DNA from: Lentzea albidocapillata
Lineage (GTDB): Bacteria > Actinomycetota > Actinomycetes > Mycobacteriales > Pseudonocardiaceae
Length of the DNA stretch: 64,000 nt
Assembly (NCBI RefSeq): GCF_000719115.1
Contig: NZ_JOEA01000020.1
Location: 62,001 to 126,000, forward strand
Reading direction: 5' to 3'
The notes below the pieces were generated by a model. The model saw nothing but the letters and a program-made list of their open reading frames with translations. It did not search any database and was not told where the DNA came from. Positions 44,122 through 52,367 of this stretch are shown one piece after another (within the stretch, counting starts at the first letter, position 1; each line of letters opens with the position of its first letter). The position numbers were made by a program, and so were the translations under genes.

Positions 44122-46134
44122 TCAACCGATTTCACCCAGCTGACGACGGCCCTTGCGCCACACCGCGACGACCGACGCACGAGGTTGCGACTTACCTCCG
44201 TCCGGCCAGTTCGAAGCCGGGTTGTCGGCACTCGCGCCGTCCACCTCGCCGGGGTGCTGCACGCACACGGTGATCACTCGCTCGCCGATCACCGGACCAC
44301 ACGTCTCACCACCGGCCGGCACCGTGAGGAACAGCTTCAGGTGCCCGCGTTCACGCCCGTCCAGTGGAACGCCGTACAGGCCGTCGTTCAGCCCGTTGAG
44401 CGCACCGCCCGAGTCCGTGGAGATCCACAGGTTGCCGTGGCGGTCGAACGCCACGTTGTCCGGGCTGGAGATGGGGCTGACCTTGGACTTGTCGTAGCCG
44501 CCGAAGTAGGTGTTCGGGTCCGCCGGGTCACCGCAGACGAGGAACAGGTTCCAGTTGAACGTGAGCGCGAGCGCGTCGCCGCGCCGTTCGGTCAGCTCCA
44601 GCACCTGGCCGTGCCGGTTCTTCACGCGCGGGTTCGGCTCGGTCGCACCTTCCTTGCCGGTGTTGCCGCGCTCGCTGTTGTTGCTCAGCGCGCAGTAGAC
44701 CGTGCCGGTGCGCGGGTGCGTCTCGATGTCCTCGGGACGGTCCATCTTGGTCGCGCCGACCTTGTCCGCCGCGAGGCGCGTGAAGACGTACACCTCTTCC
44801 GCGGTCATACCGGGCACGAAGGACTTCGTGCCCGCCGCCAGCGGGATCCACTCGCCGGAGCCGTCGAACTTCCCGTCACTGGGCAGCTTTCCGGTGCCGT
44901 CGATCTCGGACGCCGGGCTGTCGCCCTTGAACCGCGCGACGTAGAGCGTGCCGTCGTCGAGCAGCGTCATGTTGTGACGGCGCGCCGCCTTGCTGTTGCC
45001 GCGCTTGACCTTGCCGTTCGAGATGTACTTGTAGATGTACTCGAACCGCTCGTCGTCACCGGAGTACGCGACCACCCGGCCGTCGTCGGCGACGCGCACG
45101 TTCGCGGTCTCGTGCTTGAACCGGCCGAGGTGCGTGTGCTTGACCGGGGTCGAGTCCGGGTCGTTGGGGTCGAGCTCGATCACCCAGCCGAACCTGTTGA
45201 CCTCGTTGGGTTCCTGGGCGAGGTCCCAGCGCTTGTCGAAGCGCTCCCACTTGCGCGTGGTCGCCGTGCCGTTGACGCCGTACCTCGTGAGCCTCGGGTC
45301 GTTGCGGCCGGCGGCGTTGGCGAAGTACTGGTTGAAGTTCTCCTCGCCGGACAGGATCGTGCCCCACGGCGTGACGCCACCGGCGCAGTTGTTGATCGTG
45401 CCCAGGACCTTGCGGCCCGTGGGGTCCACAGAGGTTTTCAGCAGGTCGCTGCCCGCTGCCGGTCCGCGCACCTCGAACGGCGTGTGCAGGGTGATGCGGC
45501 GGTTGTACCTGCTGAACTTCGCCTTGTAATGCCCGGAGAACAGCGATCGCTTGATCATGAACACCGACAGGCCGTGCGCGGCCCAGGCGATCTTCACCTG
45601 TTCCTCGGTGGGGTTCGCGGAGTTGTAGCCGCGGAACATGAACGACTCGCTGGTGTACTCGTGGTTCGTGACCATGATCCCGGTCAGTTCCAACGGGTCC
45701 AGCGGCAGGATCGCGGCGAAGTCGCAGTTGAAGCCGAACTGCTTGGCCTGCTTCGCCGCGGTCTGGTTGTCGAAGTCGAACTCGGGGACGCCGGGGAAGA
45801 GCGGGTCGCCCCAGCGGATCACGATCCCCTGCTCGTACCCCTCGGGGACGACGACCTCGTCCTTGGTGTTGACCGCGACGGGCTTGAAGTCGAGTCCCCT
45901 GGGTGGGCGGCCCTGGGGTTCGGCGGCGGCTGCTGTTGTCGCCGGCGTGGCGATGGTGGCCGCCGCCGCGACGACCGCACCCGCCTTGAGCGCGGTGCGG
46001 CGGCTGACCAGATCGCCGAAGTAGGGGTTGTCCGAGGTGTTCGGGACCTCGTGGAAGCACGCGTCCCCGCAGCGGTACTCGCATGTCACCGCCGCTCTGC
46101 CGACGCGGTGGTTGACGAGTGGCAGAGGGATCAT
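44122..46134 (-). CDS. PhoX-family alkaline phosphatase 2 (Tat-exported)
   Basis: A 670-aa paralogue of the downstream phosphatase with the same blocks: CEYRCGDACFHEVPN, Tat motif SRRTALKAGAVVAAAATIA, NNCAGGVTPWGTILSGEENF, YSGDDERFEYIYKY, and SSPDNVAFDRHGNLWISTDSGG. Roughly two thirds of residues appear shared. ATG 46134 has GGAGG at 46142-46146. PHO-box-like GTTCATG/GTTAACC repeats 11 nt apart lie about 55 nt upstream. Confidence 0.92.
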   Translation of the reverse strand: MIPLPLVNHRVGRAAVTCEYRCGDACFHEVPNTSDNPYFGDLVSRRTALKAGAVVAAAATIATPATTAAAAEPQGRPPRGLDFKPVAVNTKDEVVVPEGYEQGIVIRWGDPLFPGVPEFDFDNQTAAKQAKQFGFNCDFAAILPLDPLELTGIMVTNHEYTSESFMFRGYNSANPTEEQVKIAWAAHGLSVFMIKRSLFSGHYKAKFSRYNRRITLHTPFEVRGPAAGSDLLKTSVDPTGRKVLGTINNCAGGVTPWGTILSGEENFNQYFANAAGRNDPRLTRYGVNGTATTRKWERFDKRWDLAQEPNEVNRFGWVIELDPNDPDSTPVKHTHLGRFKHETANVRVADDGRVVAYSGDDERFEYIYKYISNGKVKRGNSKAARRHNMTLLDDGTLYVARFKGDSPASEIDGTGKLPSDGKFDGSGEWIPLAAGTKSFVPGMTAEEVYVFTRLAADKVGATKMDRPEDIETHPRTGTVYCALSNNSERGNTGKEGATEPNPRVKNRHGQVLELTERRGDALALTFNWNLFLVCGDPADPNTYFGGYDKSKVSPISSPDNVAFDRHGNLWISTDSGGALNGLNDGLYGVPLDGRERGHLKLFLTVPAGGETCGPVIGERVITVCVQHPGEVDGASADNPASNWPDGGKSQPRASVVAVWRKGRRQLGEIG

Positions 46135-46198
46135 GGTGGTGGCCTCCTACGGTCGGTGCGGGAACCAGCACCGACCGTAGGCTTCCGTTCATGCTTTG

Positions 46199-46411
46199 TT
46201 AACCCACAAGTTGTTCACCCGCGAGGACAGCTTCGGACGGAACGTCCCTTGTGTCCGTCCAGTTGAGCGTCAGCAGACCGGCGGCGACGACGCAGAGGAC
46301 CGCGGCGAGAACTGTGAAGAACGCGGCCGTGTAGAGCGCCGCTCCGATCGACGTGCGGAGCAGAACGGGGTTCCGGAGGGCCTTCAGCGGGTCGAGCAGG
46401 CTGATCCCCAT
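46199..46411 (-). CDS. 70-aa membrane protein of unknown function
   Basis: One long hydrophobic segment (IGAALYTAAFFTVLAAVLCVVAAGLLTL, about 22-49) with short charged ends. ATG 46411. It ends 64 nt before the phosphatase 2 start on the same strand; possibly its operon leader. No family recognised. Confidence 0.55.
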   Translation of the reverse strand: MGISLLDPLKALRNPVLLRTSIGAALYTAAFFTVLAAVLCVVAAGLLTLNWTDTRDVPSEAVLAGEQLVG

Positions 46412-46431
46412 GAAAAGGTACCGTTCACCAC

Positions 46432-47061
46432 GTGGATGCGGTGATCTTCGACCTCGACGGCGTGCTGATCGACTCAGAGCAGGTGTGGGACGAGGTGCGC
46501 CAGTCCTTCGCCGCCGCTCACGGCGGGGTGTGGACCGCCGAGGCGACCCGCGCCATGCAGGGGATGTCGACGCCGGAGTGGGCCGAGTACCTCGTGTCGG
46601 CCGTCGGCGTCCGGCTCTCGCCCGCCGAGGCGTCCGCCGGCGTGATCGCCGAGATGAAGAAGGCCTACGCCGCGCACCTGCCGCTGATCCCGGGCGCCAC
46701 CGAGACGGTACGTCTCGTCTCGTCGCGCTACCCGGTGGCCATCGCGTCGTCGGCGCCCGCGGTGCTGATCAAGGTGTTCCTGGAGGTGACCGGCCTGCCG
46801 GTGCCTGTCGCGGTGTCGTCGGAAGAGTGCGCCGCGGGCAAGCCGTCACCGGACGTGTACCTGCTGGCGGCTTCGCGACTCGGGTTCGCAGCGTCTTCTT
46901 GCTACGCCGTCGAGGATTCGACCAACGGCCTGAAGGCGGCCCTGGCAGCGGGCATGACCGTGCTCGCCGTGCCGAACCCGCACTTCCCGCCCGCCGAGGA
47001 CGTGCTGGCTCAGGTGCGGGTGCTGTCCTCGATCACCGACCTGCCGGACGCGCTGGCGTAG
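46432..47061 (+). CDS. HAD-superfamily phosphatase (beta-phosphoglucomutase-like)
   Basis: A 209-aa subfamily IA hydrolase: motif I VIFDLDGVLIDSE, motif II IASSAP, motif III GKPSPDVYLLAA, motif IV VEDSTNGLKAALAAGM. Acts on a phosphorylated sugar or similar. GTG 46432 follows TACCGT by 7 nt. The 3' end overlaps the convergent membrane protein by 52 nt. Confidence 0.9.
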   Translation: MDAVIFDLDGVLIDSEQVWDEVRQSFAAAHGGVWTAEATRAMQGMSTPEWAEYLVSAVGVRLSPAEASAGVIAEMKKAYAAHLPLIPGATETVRLVSSRYPVAIASSAPAVLIKVFLEVTGLPVPVAVSSEECAAGKPSPDVYLLAASRLGFAASSCYAVEDSTNGLKAALAAGMTVLAVPNPHFPPAEDVLAQVRVLSSITDLPDALA

Positions 47062-47591
47062 CTGATCGCGGCCATGCCGATCGCAATGCAGGCGCAGGCG
47101 ATGACGCCCTTCGGCCAGTAGATGTGGCTGCTGAGGAACAGGTAGCTGCCCAGCAGCAGGAACACAGCGCCTGGGATCGCCTTGAGGTGATGCTTGAGCA
47201 GCGCGCACACCACGATCGCAGCGCTGGCCGCGAAAAAGCACCACGCGCCAACGGTTCCGAGCTGGTTGCCGATCTTGAACAGCGGCTCGTCGGCACTGGT
47301 GCGACCGCCGTTGGCCAGCGTCATCGCCCCGCCGCCGATACCCGCCAGCGCGTCCAGCGCGCCGTAGAAGACGACGTAGCCGAAGGTCGCGGCGCGGGCT
47401 GGGTAGCGGACGTACCTGGGGGCGTCGGCCAGCAGGACCCATTGCGCGGCACCGAGAAGCGGGAAGATCACCGCCAGGATGATGTGCATGTCCTGCCACC
47501 ACTGCGCGGTCGACGCGTCCAGGTGGTGCGGGTGGGTCAGGCCGATGCCGGCGAGGACCAGGCCGGGGAGGGCGACGAGCAGCGTGCGCAC
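47010..47591 (-). CDS. 193-aa integral membrane protein of unknown function
   Basis: Six hydrophobic segments; N-terminal signal-like LLVALPGLVLAGIGLTHPHHLD followed by WWQDMHIILAVIFPLLG. GTG 47591. It overlaps the HAD gene at its 3' end. No family recognised. Confidence 0.7.
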   Translation of the reverse strand: MRTLLVALPGLVLAGIGLTHPHHLDASTAQWWQDMHIILAVIFPLLGAAQWVLLADAPRYVRYPARAATFGYVVFYGALDALAGIGGGAMTLANGGRTSADEPLFKIGNQLGTVGAWCFFAASAAIVVCALLKHHLKAIPGAVFLLLGSYLFLSSHIYWPKGVIACACIAIGMAAISYASASGRSVIEDSTRT

Positions 47592-47691
47592 CGGCCGAAC
47601 CTAGCGGTGATCACTGCTTTCCCAGCTAGACTCGCCCACTTTCAGGCGATTCGGCCGAGCAGGTCGAACCTGTGTTCGATAGGATGTGGCA

Positions 47692-48585
47692 GTGGTGAAC
47701 CGGCGTGAACAGGCAGCGCTCCTGCTCGCACTTCGCGACAGCGAGCGCGGCTGGGCCGACGTCACGAGCGCCGTGGAGGACGCGGGCTCCGCCCTGTCCG
47801 TGCTGGAGTCACTGCTCACGCCCGCCCAGCCGACGCTGGACCACGTCGCTCCCGACGTGACCGGCCGACTGGAACTGGCCGAGAAGGAGATCGCGTCCTG
47901 GGCGGACGAGGGCATCCACCTCGTCACCGTGCTCGACGAGGAGTACCCGGTCCAGTTGCTCATGGTGCACCAGCGCCCGCCTTTCCTGACGTGCAAGGGC
48001 TTCCTGGACCCCGCTGACCAGTTCGGCGTCGCGGTCGTCGGCAGCAGGCACGCGAGCGCGCGAGGACTCCGGATCACGCGCGAGATCGCGACAACGCTGA
48101 CCAAGCACGACATCACCGTCTTCAGCGGCCTGGCCGCAGGCGTCGACACGGCCGCGCACCGTGCCGTCGTGGATGCCGGAGGCCGAACTGTCTCCGTGGT
48201 CGGCACGGGTCTGCGTCGCTGCTACCCGGCGGAGAACGCGGACCTCCAGCAGGAGATCGCCAGGACAGGTGCGGTGCTGTCCCAGTTCTGGCCGGACGCG
48301 GGTCCCGCCAAGCACCACTTCCCGATGCGCAACGCCGTCATGAGCGGCTGCAGTGTCGCGACCGTCGTCGTGGAAGCGGGCGAACACAGCGGCACCCGCA
48401 TCCAGGCACGGCTCGCGCTGGAGCACGGCCGACATGTCTTCCTGCTGCCCGAGGTCGTGTCCGGCACGACGTGGGGCCGTGAGATGTCCGAACGACCGAA
48501 CACGACTGTCCTGGAAGATCCCGACCACCTGCTGCGCGTGCTGGACGAGCTGCACGCCGGAGTCCCGGACCTGATCGACCTCTGA
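47692..48585 (+). CDS. DprA/Smf-like SLOG-domain protein
   Basis: A 297-aa protein. The DprA Rossmann core spans about 90-270: VAVVGSRHASARGLRITREIA, VFSGLAAGVDTAAHRAVVDAGG, VVGTGLRRCYPAENADLQ and a FPMRNAVMSG block, then ARLALEHGRHVFLLP. The N-terminal 90 residues are not the usual helical domain. Real DprA acts in DNA uptake near rnhB/ffh; this copy is instead followed 1 nt later by a phosphoribosyltransferase gene. Start GTG 47692, 6 nt after TAGGAT. Confidence 0.85.
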   Translation: MVNRREQAALLLALRDSERGWADVTSAVEDAGSALSVLESLLTPAQPTLDHVAPDVTGRLELAEKEIASWADEGIHLVTVLDEEYPVQLLMVHQRPPFLTCKGFLDPADQFGVAVVGSRHASARGLRITREIATTLTKHDITVFSGLAAGVDTAAHRAVVDAGGRTVSVVGTGLRRCYPAENADLQQEIARTGAVLSQFWPDAGPAKHHFPMRNAVMSGCSVATVVVEAGEHSGTRIQARLALEHGRHVFLLPEVVSGTTWGREMSERPNTTVLEDPDHLLRVLDELHAGVPDLIDL

Positions 48586-48586
48586 C

Positions 48587-49276
48587 GTGAGCCCGCTCAG
48601 CCGCATCTCCGAGAGCTACCTCAACATCCTCGTTCCGCCACCAGTACGTGGGCCGGACGTGTGCGAGGTCTGCCGCAGGGCTACCGGAGGATTTCGCCGG
48701 TGCTGGCAGTGCAACCAGCACTTCCAGTCCCACGGCGCCGAGTTGGCCGACGAGGTCCTGCCGATCTCGATGGCGGTGGAAGGCAGTCAGCTGGTCCACG
48801 TGCTGGGCAACTACAAGAACAGCAGGTTCCCAGGCGTGCGGAAGCAGTTCACCAACGAACTCGCCGGCGTCCTCGCGACCTTCCTGGCCAGACACCGACG
48901 CTGCCCCGGCGAGTTCGACCTCGTGACGGTCGTACCGAGCACGAGGCAACGGGCAGACGGCCATCCGCTCGTCGACATCCTCGGACGACGTCTCGGCGTC
49001 ACCCGCGCTCACTTCGCCCAGGTGCTCAGCACTTCTGGCGGCAACAGCCGGCTGCTGCGTCCGGACGAGTACGTCGTTCACTCCGAGGTCGAAGGCAGGC
49101 GGGTCCTGGTGATCGACGACCAGTGGACGTCGGGAGCCAGCCTCCAGTCGTCAGCCATCGCCCTCAAACGCGCAGGAGCAGCACGAGTCGCCGGACTCGT
49201 GATCGGCCGACGAGTCGATGCGGGATCGCCCGGCACGTTCGACTGGGACGACTGCGTTGTCTGTCAGCGCGCCTGA
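48587..49276 (+). CDS. ComFC-like phosphoribosyltransferase with zinc ribbon
   Basis: A 229-aa protein. An N-terminal zinc-ribbon-like CEVCRRATGGFRRCWQC is followed by a type I PRTase domain with PRPP loop VLVIDDQWTSGASLQSSA (about 168-185). A final C-x-x-C (DDCVVCQ) may add to the zinc site. ComFC is a competence factor; here it is coupled to the DprA-like gene with a 1-nt gap. Confidence 0.82.
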   Translation: MSPLSRISESYLNILVPPPVRGPDVCEVCRRATGGFRRCWQCNQHFQSHGAELADEVLPISMAVEGSQLVHVLGNYKNSRFPGVRKQFTNELAGVLATFLARHRRCPGEFDLVTVVPSTRQRADGHPLVDILGRRLGVTRAHFAQVLSTSGGNSRLLRPDEYVVHSEVEGRRVLVIDDQWTSGASLQSSAIALKRAGAARVAGLVIGRRVDAGSPGTFDWDDCVVCQRA

Positions 49277-49293
49277 TGCCTAGCGTGGCCCCC

Positions 49294-50028
49294 ATGACGC
49301 AACGAGTTGCCGTGGTCACGGGCACGGCGCAGGGCATGGGGCTGCGGATCGCCGACGTGCTGCGCGAGGACGGGTTCGCCGTCGTCGGCTTCGACCTGCA
49401 GGAGAGCAAGGACGGGATCGTCGGCAACGTGGCGAGCGCCGCGGACGTCCAGCGCCTGACCGAGCACGTCCAAGCCACCTACGGCCGGGTGGACGTGTTG
49501 GTCAACAACGCGGGGATCGCCGGCATCGTGCCGTTCGAGGACACGAGCCTGGAGCAGTGGGAACGGATCATGGCGGTCAACCTGACCGGGCCGTTCCTGC
49601 TGACGCAGGCGCTGGGAAGGATCATGCTCGACCAGGGCAGCGGCAGCGTCGTCAACATCGCGTCCGTCGCCGGGCTGCAAGGGGTGGCGGACCGGGCCGC
49701 GTACAACACGACGAAGCACGGGCTGATCGGGTTGACGCGCACGCTCGCCGTGGAGTGGGGCGGGCGGGGGATCAGGGTCAACGCCGTGTGTCCCGGGTGG
49801 GTCAAGACGGAGATGGACGTCGAGTCGCAGGCCGGCGGGTACTACGTCGATGAGGACATCACGGACCACGTGCCCATGAACCGGTTCGCGGCGCCCGATG
49901 ACATCGCGCAGGCCGTGCGGTTCCTGGCTGGCGACAACTCCAGGTACATCAACGGCGTCGCGCTGCCCGTCGACGGCGGGTGGACCGCGGACGGCAGCTG
50001 GCAGAAGCTGCGGCTCTCGAAGCGGTGA
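49294..50028 (+). CDS. Short-chain dehydrogenase/reductase
   Basis: A 244-aa classical SDR: TGTAQGMGLRIA cofactor loop, NNAGIAGI, Ser in NIASVAG, YNTTK for Tyr-x-x-x-Lys, and PVDGGWTADG near the end. FDL after beta-2 suggests NAD. ATG 49294, 7 nt after TAGCGT at 49281-49286. Terminated by a strong hairpin. Confidence 0.92.
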   Translation: MTQRVAVVTGTAQGMGLRIADVLREDGFAVVGFDLQESKDGIVGNVASAADVQRLTEHVQATYGRVDVLVNNAGIAGIVPFEDTSLEQWERIMAVNLTGPFLLTQALGRIMLDQGSGSVVNIASVAGLQGVADRAAYNTTKHGLIGLTRTLAVEWGGRGIRVNAVCPGWVKTEMDVESQAGGYYVDEDITDHVPMNRFAAPDDIAQAVRFLAGDNSRYINGVALPVDGGWTADGSWQKLRLSKR

Positions 50029-50035
50029 AGGGAAA

Positions 50036-50060
50036 GGCCGCTCTCACGAGGAGAGCGGCC
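50036..50060. terminator. Bidirectional terminator between SDR and ino1
   Basis: GGCCGCTCTC / GAGAGCGGCC, 10-bp perfect stem with 5-nt loop, flanked by AAA and CTTC. Confidence 0.85.
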
Positions 50061-50070
50061 CTTCACTGCA

Positions 50071-51156
50071 TCAGATCTCGCCGCGAATGAACTTCTCGAC
50101 GGCCTCGTGCGCCTCGGAGTCCGAGTACTGCACGGGCGGGGACTTCATGAAGTACGACGACGCCGAGAGGATCGGGCCGCCGATACCCCGGTCGAGGGCG
50201 ATCTTCGCCGCGCGTACCGCGTCGATGATGATGCCCGCGGAGTTCGGGGAGTCCCAGACCTCCAGCTTGTACTCGAGGTTCAGCGGCACGTCGCCGAAGG
50301 CGCGGCCTTCCAGGCGCACGTAGGCCCACTTGCGGTCGTCGAGCCACGCCACGTAGTCCGACGGTCCGATGTGGACGTTGCGCTTGCCCATCTCGCGGTC
50401 CACCTGGGACGTGACGGCCTGGGTCTTGGAGACCTTCTTGGACTCCAGGCGCTCCAGTTCCTTCATGTTCAGGAAGTCCATGTTGCCGCCCACGTTCAGC
50501 TGCATGGTGCGGTCGAGCTGGACGCCGCGGTCCTCGAACAGCTTCGCCAGCACGCGGTGCGTGATGGTGGCGCCGACCTGGGACTTGATGTCGTCACCGA
50601 CGATCGGGACGCCGGCCGCGCGGAACTTCTCCGCCCACTCCGGGTCCGACGCGATGAAGACGGGCAGGGCGTTGACGAACGCCACACCGGCGTCGATGGC
50701 GCACTGGGCGTAGAAGCGGTCCGCGTCCTCGGAACCCACGGGCAGGTACGAGACCAGCACGTCGGCCTCGGCCTCGCGCAACGCCGCGACGACGTCGACC
50801 GGCTCGAAGTCGGACTCCTCGATCGTCTCCCGGTAGAACTTCCCGAGGCCGTCGTAGGTGTGCCCGCGCTGCACGACGACGCCGAGCGGCGGCACGTCCG
50901 CGATCTTGATCGTGTTGTTCTCGCTGGCCCCGATGGCCTCGGCGAGGTCGACCCCGACCTTCTTCGCGTCCACGTCGAACGCGGCGACGAACTCGACATC
51001 GCGCACGTGGTAGTCACCGAACTGCACGTGCATGAGACCGGGCACGCGGGTGCTCGGGTCGGCGTCCCGGTAGTAGTGGACGCCCTGCACCAGCGACGCC
51101 GCGCAGTTACCAACCCCGACGATGGCCACTCGAACGGTGCGGCGGTTTTCGCCCAT
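50071..51156 (-). CDS. ino1: Inositol-3-phosphate synthase
   Basis: A 361-aa NAD-dependent isomerase converting glucose-6-phosphate to myo-inositol-1-phosphate, the entry to phosphatidylinositol and mycothiol. NAD-binding [12 protein letters not shown] near 14-25; family blocks [28 protein letters not shown] and [20 protein letters not shown] 51156 has GGAGGA upstream. It sits directly after the padR regulator, as in Mycobacterium. Confidence 0.96.
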   Translation of the reverse strand: MGENRRTVRVAIVGVGNCAASLVQGVHYYRDADPSTRVPGLMHVQFGDYHVRDVEFVAAFDVDAKKVGVDLAEAIGASENNTIKIADVPPLGVVVQRGHTYDGLGKFYRETIEESDFEPVDVVAALREAEADVLVSYLPVGSEDADRFYAQCAIDAGVAFVNALPVFIASDPEWAEKFRAAGVPIVGDDIKSQVGATITHRVLAKLFEDRGVQLDRTMQLNVGGNMDFLNMKELERLESKKVSKTQAVTSQVDREMGKRNVHIGPSDYVAWLDDRKWAYVRLEGRAFGDVPLNLEYKLEVWDSPNSAGIIIDAVRAAKIALDRGIGGPILSASSYFMKSPPVQYSDSEAHEAVEKFIRGEI

Positions 51157-51187
51157 TGCCGAGTCCTCCTTGATCAACAGTGAAGTG

Positions 51188-51724
51188 CTACTCGTCCTGC
51201 TCGGACTTCTCGTGCGCGATGAGCTCGTTGAGCCACCGCACCTCGCGCTCCGTGCTTTCCAGGCCTTGGCTGTGCAGCTCACGGGTGTAGCGGTCGATCT
51301 GCTCACCCGTGCGCGTGAGCCGCTCGCGAAGCCCTTCCCTGCGTTCTTCGACACACCGCCGGCGGCCCTCCAGGATGCGCATCCTGACGTCGGCCGGCGT
51401 GCGCGAGAAGAACGCCAGGTGGACTCCGAACGAGTCGTCGTCCCAGGTCTGCGGACCCGCGTTGGCCAGGAGATCGGCGAACCGCTCCTTGCCCTCCGGC
51501 GTCAGCTTGTAGACCTTGCGCGCCCGACGTCCCCAAGAAAGAGCCGATTCCTCCGGCCCCTCCTCCACGATCAGGCCCGCACGTTGGAGCCGCCGCAATG
51601 TTGGGTACAGCGACCCGTAGGAGAACGCGCGAAACGCTCCGAGCAGGTCATGCAAACGCTTGCGCAGCTCGTAGCCGTGCATGGGCGCCTCGTGCAGCAG
51701 GCCGAGCAGCGCGAACTCGAACAC
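51188..51724 (-). CDS. PadR-family regulator
   Basis: A 178-aa regulator: N-terminal winged helix ([38 protein letters not shown]) and C-terminal coiled-coil (VIR-like) domain. First gene of the padR-ino1 operon, so it probably controls inositol synthesis. A TATCG-GCT-CGATA palindrome lies upstream. Confidence 0.92.
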   Translation of the reverse strand: MFEFALLGLLHEAPMHGYELRKRLHDLLGAFRAFSYGSLYPTLRRLQRAGLIVEEGPEESALSWGRRARKVYKLTPEGKERFADLLANAGPQTWDDDSFGVHLAFFSRTPADVRMRILEGRRRCVEERREGLRERLTRTGEQIDRYTRELHSQGLESTEREVRWLNELIAHEKSEQDE

Positions 51725-51765
51725 GAGTCACCTCCTCGCACCTGCACCGATAGGTGAGGTGAGTA

Positions 51766-51778
51766 TATCGGCTCGATA
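51766..51778. promoter_or_regulatory. Palindrome in the padR-ino1 promoter
   Basis: TATCGGCTCGATA is a 5-bp dyad with 3-nt centre in an AT-rich stretch 42 nt upstream of padR; candidate PadR operator. Confidence 0.45.
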
Positions 51779-51888
51779 CATCGATGGCTCCTTGTAACTG
51801 TGGGATGTGGCACACCGTGATACCGCGTCGGGGCCCGCTGCCCTGAACGGCCCATCATCGAAAAGCGCCCGGCACGTACTCTGGTCAC

Positions 51889-52287
51889 GTGTTGACCCAA
51901 CGGCAGGTGGTGGACTACTCGCTGCAGCGGCGTGCGCTGCTGGCGGAGGTCTATGCCGGTCGCACGGGCACCATGGAGGTCTGCGACGCGAACCCGTACC
52001 TGCTGCGAGCTGCGAAGTTCCACGGGACGGCGACCGACGTGCCCTGCCCGGTGTGCCGCAAGGAACCGCTCACGCACGTGTCATGGGTCTACGGTGACGA
52101 GCTCAAGCACGCGGCCGGCTCAGCGCGGACTCCTGAAGAACTGGTGAAGATGGCGAACCTCTTCGACGAGTTCTCCGTGTACCTAGTTGAAGTTTGTCGC
52201 ACGTGCAGTTGGAACCACCTTGTGCAGTCATACGTCCTGGGGAAGCGTGGGCTGGAAAAGCCACGCAGGAGGACTGCGGCTGAATGA
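51889..52287 (+). CDS. DUF5318 zinc-ribbon protein
   Basis: A 132-aa protein conserved between padR-ino1 and ponA in actinobacteria. Two CxxC pairs (CPVCRKEP, CRTCSWN) should bind zinc. GTG 51889, 6 nt after TACTCT, so leaderless. Function unknown; the synteny suggests cell-envelope work. Confidence 0.85.
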   Translation: MLTQRQVVDYSLQRRALLAEVYAGRTGTMEVCDANPYLLRAAKFHGTATDVPCPVCRKEPLTHVSWVYGDELKHAAGSARTPEELVKMANLFDEFSVYLVEVCRTCSWNHLVQSYVLGKRGLEKPRRRTAAE

Positions 52288-52367
52288 TCCACAGGTGACA
52301 CTGCTCCGAATGAAGTACGACCACCGAACCGTGTGCTGTTGCACGCCGGTCTGGGAGGCCTTTTCAC

